From CAYSPT01 sp964432985 (GTDB lineage: Bacteria > Muiribacteriota > CAYSPT01): a stretch of 25,805 bases of DNA. Numbering within the stretch: the first letter of the stretch is position 1; every line of letters starts with the position of its first letter. Made by a program: the position numbers and the translations under genes. Under the pieces are notes generated by a model. The model searched no databases and had not been told where the DNA came from. It worked only from the letters and a program-made list of their open reading frames with translations. The DNA is taken from NCBI GenBank assembly GCA_964432985.1, contig CAYSPT010000069.1, forward strand, positions 1-25,805, written 5' to 3'. Shown here one piece after another: positions 23,378-25,805 of the stretch.

Positions 23378-23407
23378 ATTATAGACTTACCGGAGGAAAC
23401 CTGTCAA
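23378..23407 (-). promoter_or_regulatory. Near-consensus promoter of the Ycf46/DUF1257/PilT operon
   Basis: On the minus strand TTGACA (23407-23402), an 18-nt spacer and TATAAT (23383-23378). The -35 box overlaps the stop codon of the upstream CPBP gene. A start is expected near 23371, about 70 nt before the TTG start of the ATPase. The operon is therefore likely transcribed separately from the CPBP gene. Confidence 0.8.
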
Positions 23408-24147
23408 ATTAAGAAAAAAAGGCGGGCCCCGATGAACATCCTGAACAGCATGACCGGCAGCAGCCCTTTTAACATGTATACGTACCCCAGCAGCAGACCG
23501 GTGAGAAACCGGGATGCGAAGGAAACCACCGTCAGGAAGTTAAAGCCGTAGTCCAGCCCCAGGAAGGTGAATGTCTTGACAGCCGCCAGAGCGTAAAGGA
23601 GCGAGGACACCACCACCGCTGCGTGCTTGTTCGGGTACAAGCGGTAGATAAGCGTCAGGAACCCGAAGCGGAACACCACTTCTTCGAAGCAGGCTGATTT
23701 CACCATGAATACAATGATTCCCGTCAGGTCGGACGGGTACAGGTGGGAATGACTTACCAGGAGCCACCGGTCGAGGAACTGGTACAAAAGAAGGTTGACA
23801 CAAAACGCGAAACTCAGAAGAAAAATCCAGTTCTTCCGCATATCTCCCAGGCTTCCCAGACCGGGAAAACCGCGCTTTTTTCCCCAGGAAAATCCGCACA
23901 GGCCGCAAAGGTAATAGACCAGGAAAATAAGGCAGGTATCTCGTATAATCAGCCCGTACAACGGAATATCAACCCCGGTGGAGGTGGTGAGCAGGAAAGA
24001 CAGGTTAAACCCTGCTCTTTTCCCGTCGATGAGAGCGGCGTATCTGATGAAATAGGAGTGGAACACATACGGCAGCGTGCCCGCCGCGCACGCCGCGGCC
24101 AGCCACAAAGCTTTCCTGGAATGCTCCCATTTGACGATTTCTCTCAT
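23404..24147 (-). CDS. CPBP-family intramembrane glutamic-type protease (Abi/CAAX protease-like)
   Basis: A 247-residue membrane protein with about seven hydrophobic segments. The CPBP signature ACFEEVVFRFGFL (EExxxR, near residue 155) is present, followed by a conserved hydrophobic helix with SSLLYALAAV; the last motif (LLLGYVYMLKGLLPVMLFRM) usually has an H or N and here ends FRM. Family members process prenylated or hydrophobic peptides, protect against bacteriocins, or act in regulated proteolysis. ATG 24147 has only a weak AGGAT ribosome site. Its last codon overlaps the -35 box of the Ycf46 operon. The link to that operon, if any, is positional. Confidence 0.8.
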   Translation of the reverse strand: MREIVKWEHSRKALWLAAACAAGTLPYVFHSYFIRYAALIDGKRAGFNLSFLLTTSTGVDIPLYGLIIRDTCLIFLVYYLCGLCGFSWGKKRGFPGLGSLGDMRKNWIFLLSFAFCVNLLLYQFLDRWLLVSHSHLYPSDLTGIIVFMVKSACFEEVVFRFGFLTLIYRLYPNKHAAVVVSSLLYALAAVKTFTFLGLDYGFNFLTVVSFASRFLTGLLLGYVYMLKGLLPVMLFRMFIGARLFFLI

Positions 24148-24182
24148 AGCTGTACATAATCCTAAACCCCGTGGGACACGCC

Positions 24183-24385
24183 GTCAACTGGAATTCTGTT
24201 TGGGCAACCGCGTCTGCATAGATTCTGTTTGGACAGACCACGCTGGTAGAGAATCTGCTTGGGCAAACGCTCCAACTGAATTCTATCGAAATGCTGGGTG
24301 CCGGTAGAGAATCTGCTTGACGAAAGGCCTGTGGGCATGGTAGAAATGTTAGTTGCGAACGGCACGATTCTGTTCACTAACGGAC
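24183..24385. repeat. Degenerate ~30-bp repeats upstream of tRNA-Lys
   Basis: About six decayed copies of a unit like GAATCTGCTTGGGCAAACGC start near 24191, 24221, 24250, 24279, 24308 and 24366. The period is close to 29-30 bp. A minus-strand frame through them is probably a by-product of the near-multiple-of-three period. This 200-bp stretch has no other recognisable content. Confidence 0.6.
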
Positions 24386-24400
24386 TCCGTCCGTTCACGT

Positions 24401-24474
24401 GGGCCATTAGCTCAACCAGGCAGAGCAGCTGACTCTTAATCAGAAGGTTGGAGGTTCGATTCCTCCATGGCCCA
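24401..24474 (+). tRNA. tRNA-Lys (anticodon CUU)
   Basis: The acceptor stem GGGCCAT (24401-24407) pairs with ATGGCCC (24467-24473), with A as discriminator base. The D arm is GCTC...GAGC, the anticodon loop is CTCTTAA with anticodon CTT, the T stem is GGAGG/CCTCC around TTCGATT. One G-A mismatch sits at the base of the anticodon stem. CCA is not encoded. A terminator follows within nine bases. Confidence 0.95.
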
Positions 24475-24482
24475 AAGAAGTG

Positions 24483-24506
24483 AAAGCCCCAGTTGATGGG
24501 GCTTTT
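24483..24506 (+). terminator. Rho-independent terminator after tRNA-Lys
   Basis: AAAGCCCC (24483-24490), loop AGTTGAT, GGGGCTTT (24498-24505) and one more T form an 8-bp stem ending in a short U-run, directly after the tRNA. Confidence 0.85.
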
Positions 24507-24523
24507 CCTATTGTATAACCTGA

Positions 24524-24790
24524 TTAACTTCCAGTGCTAAAAGTGGCTTTGACCAATTAACTGACCAACTAAGTCAAATGTGGATGAACATAGACTGCAA
24601 TGGTTATCTAAAGACTAAATTTAGGCACACCTTTACCAGCTGGCTCGCCCTCCAGGGGGAAACCATCCTAACCATCAAAGAGCTGATGGGACATAAAACC
24701 CTGGAGATGACGATGCGATACGCTCACCTCATGCCCGATCAGAAGAAGCGAGCGACCGTGAAGCTGGAGAAGGAGTTTAATGAGGGATAA
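24524..24790 (+). pseudogene. C-terminal remnant of a tyrosine recombinase (integrase)
   Basis: Only the last ~70 residues of a phage-type integrase remain. KFRHTFTSWLALQGETI contains the R-H-T-F catalytic segment, KELMGHKTLEMTM is the conserved GH region, and MRYAHL carries the nucleophilic tyrosine. The N-terminal DNA-binding and core domains, with the first catalytic arginine, are missing; the frame is open only back to 24524. The residue three before the catalytic Arg, normally His, is Thr. It sits 50 bp after tRNA-Lys, the usual position of an integrase next to its attachment site. ATG 24578 is the first ATG. Best read as a decayed mobile element. Confidence 0.75.
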
Positions 24791-24838
24791 AGTAACCCGA
24801 CTACTTATTTATAGCTTTTCAAAAGAAGCGTGACATAG

Positions 24839-25078
24839 CTAGCCAAGCCACTTTTGAAGAAATTGAAAGATACCCATTTGAGCACCTCTTTTCATACCTT
24901 CCTTTCCTCCGAGAGCATCAGAGACACCACCTGCCATATTTCCTAATTCTTCACCCAACGTAGGTGTTCTGGTTGCCTCTTTTATACCTTTGTAAAGACC
25001 ATAAGCTGTCATTGCACCGATAACAAGCCCAGCGATAACGTCACCAGCACCGTTATCATCATGATTTTTGTTATCCAT
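24839..25078 (-). CDS. Small glycine-rich membrane protein
   Basis: A 79-residue protein I do not recognise. After a polar N-terminus (MDNKNHDDNG) comes a glycine-spaced hydrophobic helix, GDVIAGLVIGAMTAYGLYKG, then a glycine-rich segment (GNMAGGVSDALGGKEGMKRG) and a short amphipathic end (FQFLQKWLG). ATG 25078 has an excellent AAAGGAGG site eight bases upstream, the strongest evidence that it is real. It lies 24 bp after an even smaller membrane protein gene on the same strand, so they are probably co-transcribed. Base composition is more AT-rich than the left part of the window. Confidence 0.7.
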   Translation of the reverse strand: MDNKNHDDNGAGDVIAGLVIGAMTAYGLYKGIKEATRTPTLGEELGNMAGGVSDALGGKEGMKRGAQMGIFQFLQKWLG

Positions 25079-25102
25079 AAAGCGTTCCTCCTTTCATATA
25101 AT

Positions 25103-25234
25103 TTACTTCATATTCTCTGTGGCAAAATAGGCGAGAACAAAGCCAACAATTCCACCGATGGGGCCGCCTATAAAAAAGCCAATAAGCCCGAAGCAGAAAA
25201 AAATGAGCAGCACCTTAGTTTCATACCAATCCAT
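25103..25234 (-). CDS. 43-residue single-helix membrane peptide
   Basis: This short gene runs ATG (25232-25234) to TAA (25103-25105). The product starts MDWYETK and consists mainly of one hydrophobic helix with several G-x-x-x-G spacings (GLIGFFIGGPIGGIVGFVLA), ending in YFATENMK. AAGGAG lies nine bases upstream of the ATG. It precedes the 79-residue glycine-rich gene and likely forms a two-gene unit with it. G-x-x-x-G helices pack against one another, so the two products may interact in the membrane. The function is unknown; a bacteriocin-like pair, a membrane toxin or a stress peptide are all possible. Confidence 0.65.
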   Translation of the reverse strand: MDWYETKVLLIFFCFGLIGFFIGGPIGGIVGFVLAYFATENMK

Positions 25235-25324
25235 GTTTCACATCTCCTTACTCTCGGGCTTGGATTTTGGTACAGCCCCAGCACATCAAGAACAAGACCT
25301 ATTTAATGTCAACACCCATCGGAC

Positions 25325-25349
25325 AAAAATAAGGAGCGCATCCGACTCC
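25325..25349 (-). terminator. Intrinsic terminator of the structured RNA
   Basis: Minus-strand GGAGT (25349-25345) pairs with GCTCC (25337-25333) and is followed by TTATTTTTG (25332-25324). In an alternative fold the TCGGATGCGC part of this hairpin pairs with upstream GCGCATTCGA inside the first hairpin of the RNA, which would be a natural anti-terminator switch. Confidence 0.6.
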
Positions 25350-25447
25350 CTGCCACCAAGCAGATTTCCTGCTTCCCGAAGGAAACAGTAAGAGATCGAA
25401 TGCGCCCACATCGGATGCGGGCACATCACTCTTCAACTGCTTGGTGG
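25325..25447 (-). ncRNA. Structured RNA with a three-way junction and terminator
   Basis: On the minus strand an 11-bp perfect stem, CCACCAAGCAG (25447-25437) with CTGCTTGGTGG (25363-25353), closes a junction with two hairpins. The first pairs 25433-25415 with 25411-25390: a 12-bp stem with one or more G-U pairs, a CCG loop, and an outer AAGAG/CTCTT. The second is CTGTTTCC-TTCG-GGAAGCAG (25388-25369), an 8-bp stem with a stable UUCG loop. A GGAG/CTCC hairpin then leads into TTATTTTTG, an intrinsic terminator. A consensus-like promoter lies at 25588-25560. I cannot match it to a named RNA family. It could be a stand-alone small RNA or a leader controlling the two small genes about 90 nt downstream. 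Confidence 0.65.
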
Positions 25448-25559
25448 TCTTAGTAATGAAGAGATTTGTAGCCTACAAAAATTTATCCCTCGATTTTAAC
25501 AGTTCTACCCTTGGACATCTCTCCTGCCGTTCGCTGCGTATTAAATACCTTCATTTTCG

Positions 25560-25588
25560 ATAGTATCGTGAGAATAGCTGGATGTCAA
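25560..25588 (-). promoter_or_regulatory. Promoter of the structured RNA
   Basis: On the minus strand TTGACA (25588-25583), 17-nt spacer, TACTAT (25565-25560). A start is expected near 25553, about 105 nt before the first stem of the structured RNA. The CGATA-G-TATCG palindrome covers the -10. Confidence 0.6.
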
Positions 25589-25746
25589 GCTTATCTGACG
25601 TCCATAAACGACTGCCGAGGATTGTCATCTTCGTAAATAAGATTGCTGACCGTTTTGTTGTCGGGGCATACCGAATTGTCTCTGGTTCTGAACGGCGCTG
25701 TATTGGCCGCGATTTGGGTAAGATATTATTAGTTAAAACAGATTAG
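25582..25746 (+). CDS. Possible 54-residue protein (doubtful)
   Basis: An open frame from ATG 25582 to TAG 25744-25746 encodes MSSLSDVHKRLPRIVIFVNK, then a stretch with FVVGAYRIVSGSERRC and GRDLGKILL. It has a protein-like mix of residues but matches no family I know. The upstream GCTGG is a poor ribosome site, and the ATG overlaps the -35 box of the opposing promoter. It may be a fragment of a decayed gene. The last ~60 bases of the window after it hold no clear gene. Confidence 0.25.
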   Translation: MSSLSDVHKRLPRIVIFVNKIADRFVVGAYRIVSGSERRCIGRDLGKILLVKTD

Positions 25747-25805
25747 CTTGCTCGGTCCCGATGGCCGGGTGTATGTTTCGGACCGTGGAAAAATTCCCCT
25801 CGCTT

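Noticed and set aside
24162..24407. 81-residue minus-strand frame over the degenerate repeats
   Set aside because: The repetitive residues come from the ~30-bp DNA period; no ribosome site, and it enters the tRNA gene.
25483..25554. 23-residue leader peptide on the minus strand (begins MKVFNTQRT)
   Set aside because: Its ATG lies at the predicted transcription start, with no room for a ribosome site.
25747..25805. Fragment resembling an NHL-repeat protein (LGPDGRVYVSDRG) at the right edge
   Set aside because: Only about 20 residues after a stop codon with no ribosome site. Too short to support a gene call.

Overview
The window looks like chromosomal DNA of a strict or facultative anaerobe, most likely a Bacillota of the Peptococcaceae / Moorella / Desulfotomaculum type. 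This is an inference from the rnfCDGEAB gene order, the AGGAGG-type ribosome sites, the frequent GTG and TTG starts, the near-perfect TTGACA/TATAAT promoters, and the mix of energy genes. No rRNA or species marker is present, so the taxonomy is tentative. The last ~1.3 kb is visibly more AT-rich than the rest.

Layout. (1) 1-168: three copies of a 56-bp tandem repeat abutting the end of rnfB. (2) 170-5653, minus strand: a complete rnfCDGEAB operon (ferredoxin:NAD+ oxidoreductase and ion pump) behind a perfect consensus promoter. (3) 5947-6207, plus: a small exported protein whose terminator lies inside the 3' end of recA. recA (6212-7381, minus) has an unusual heptapeptide-repeat tail. (4) 7754-14331, minus: a nitrate reduction operon. 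It holds an SdhA/FrdA-type flavoprotein, a protein joining a complete SdhB/FrdB iron-sulfur subunit to a NasA/NarB-type nitrate reductase, a NarK transporter and MobA. (5) 14528-14577: one symmetrical promoter/operator serving both directions. On the plus side follow mobB, an Rrf2-family regulator with three clustered cysteines, and a translationally coupled primase-like protein (archaeo-eukaryotic primase core plus a PriL-like cysteine domain). (6) 17529-17903, plus: a small lipoprotein. (7) 17923-23302, minus: a tightly overlapping operon of a Ycf46-type AAA ATPase, a DUF1257/Ycf35-like protein, a TPR protein, a DUF2997 protein, a small acidic protein, a signal-peptidase-like membrane protein lacking both catalytic residues, and PilT. 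Upstream lies a CPBP-family membrane protease. (8) 24183-25805: degenerate 30-bp repeats, tRNA-Lys(CUU), a tyrosine-recombinase remnant, two tiny glycine-rich membrane proteins, and a strongly structured RNA with its own promoter and terminator.

How the parts may work together. The nitrate region reads as a self-contained module: transporter (NarK), catalytic and electron-transfer proteins, late molybdenum-cofactor genes (mobA and mobB, one on each arm of the divergent promoter), and a likely redox/NO-responsive regulator. The notable proposal is a soluble complex that passes electrons from an SdhA-type flavin site (succinate or another donor) through three SdhB clusters and one NasA cluster to molybdenum and nitrate, with no membrane anchor gene nearby. 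The second unusual block is the Ycf46/DUF1257/DUF2997 operon linked to PilT and a dead signal peptidase; the function of this set is unknown to me.
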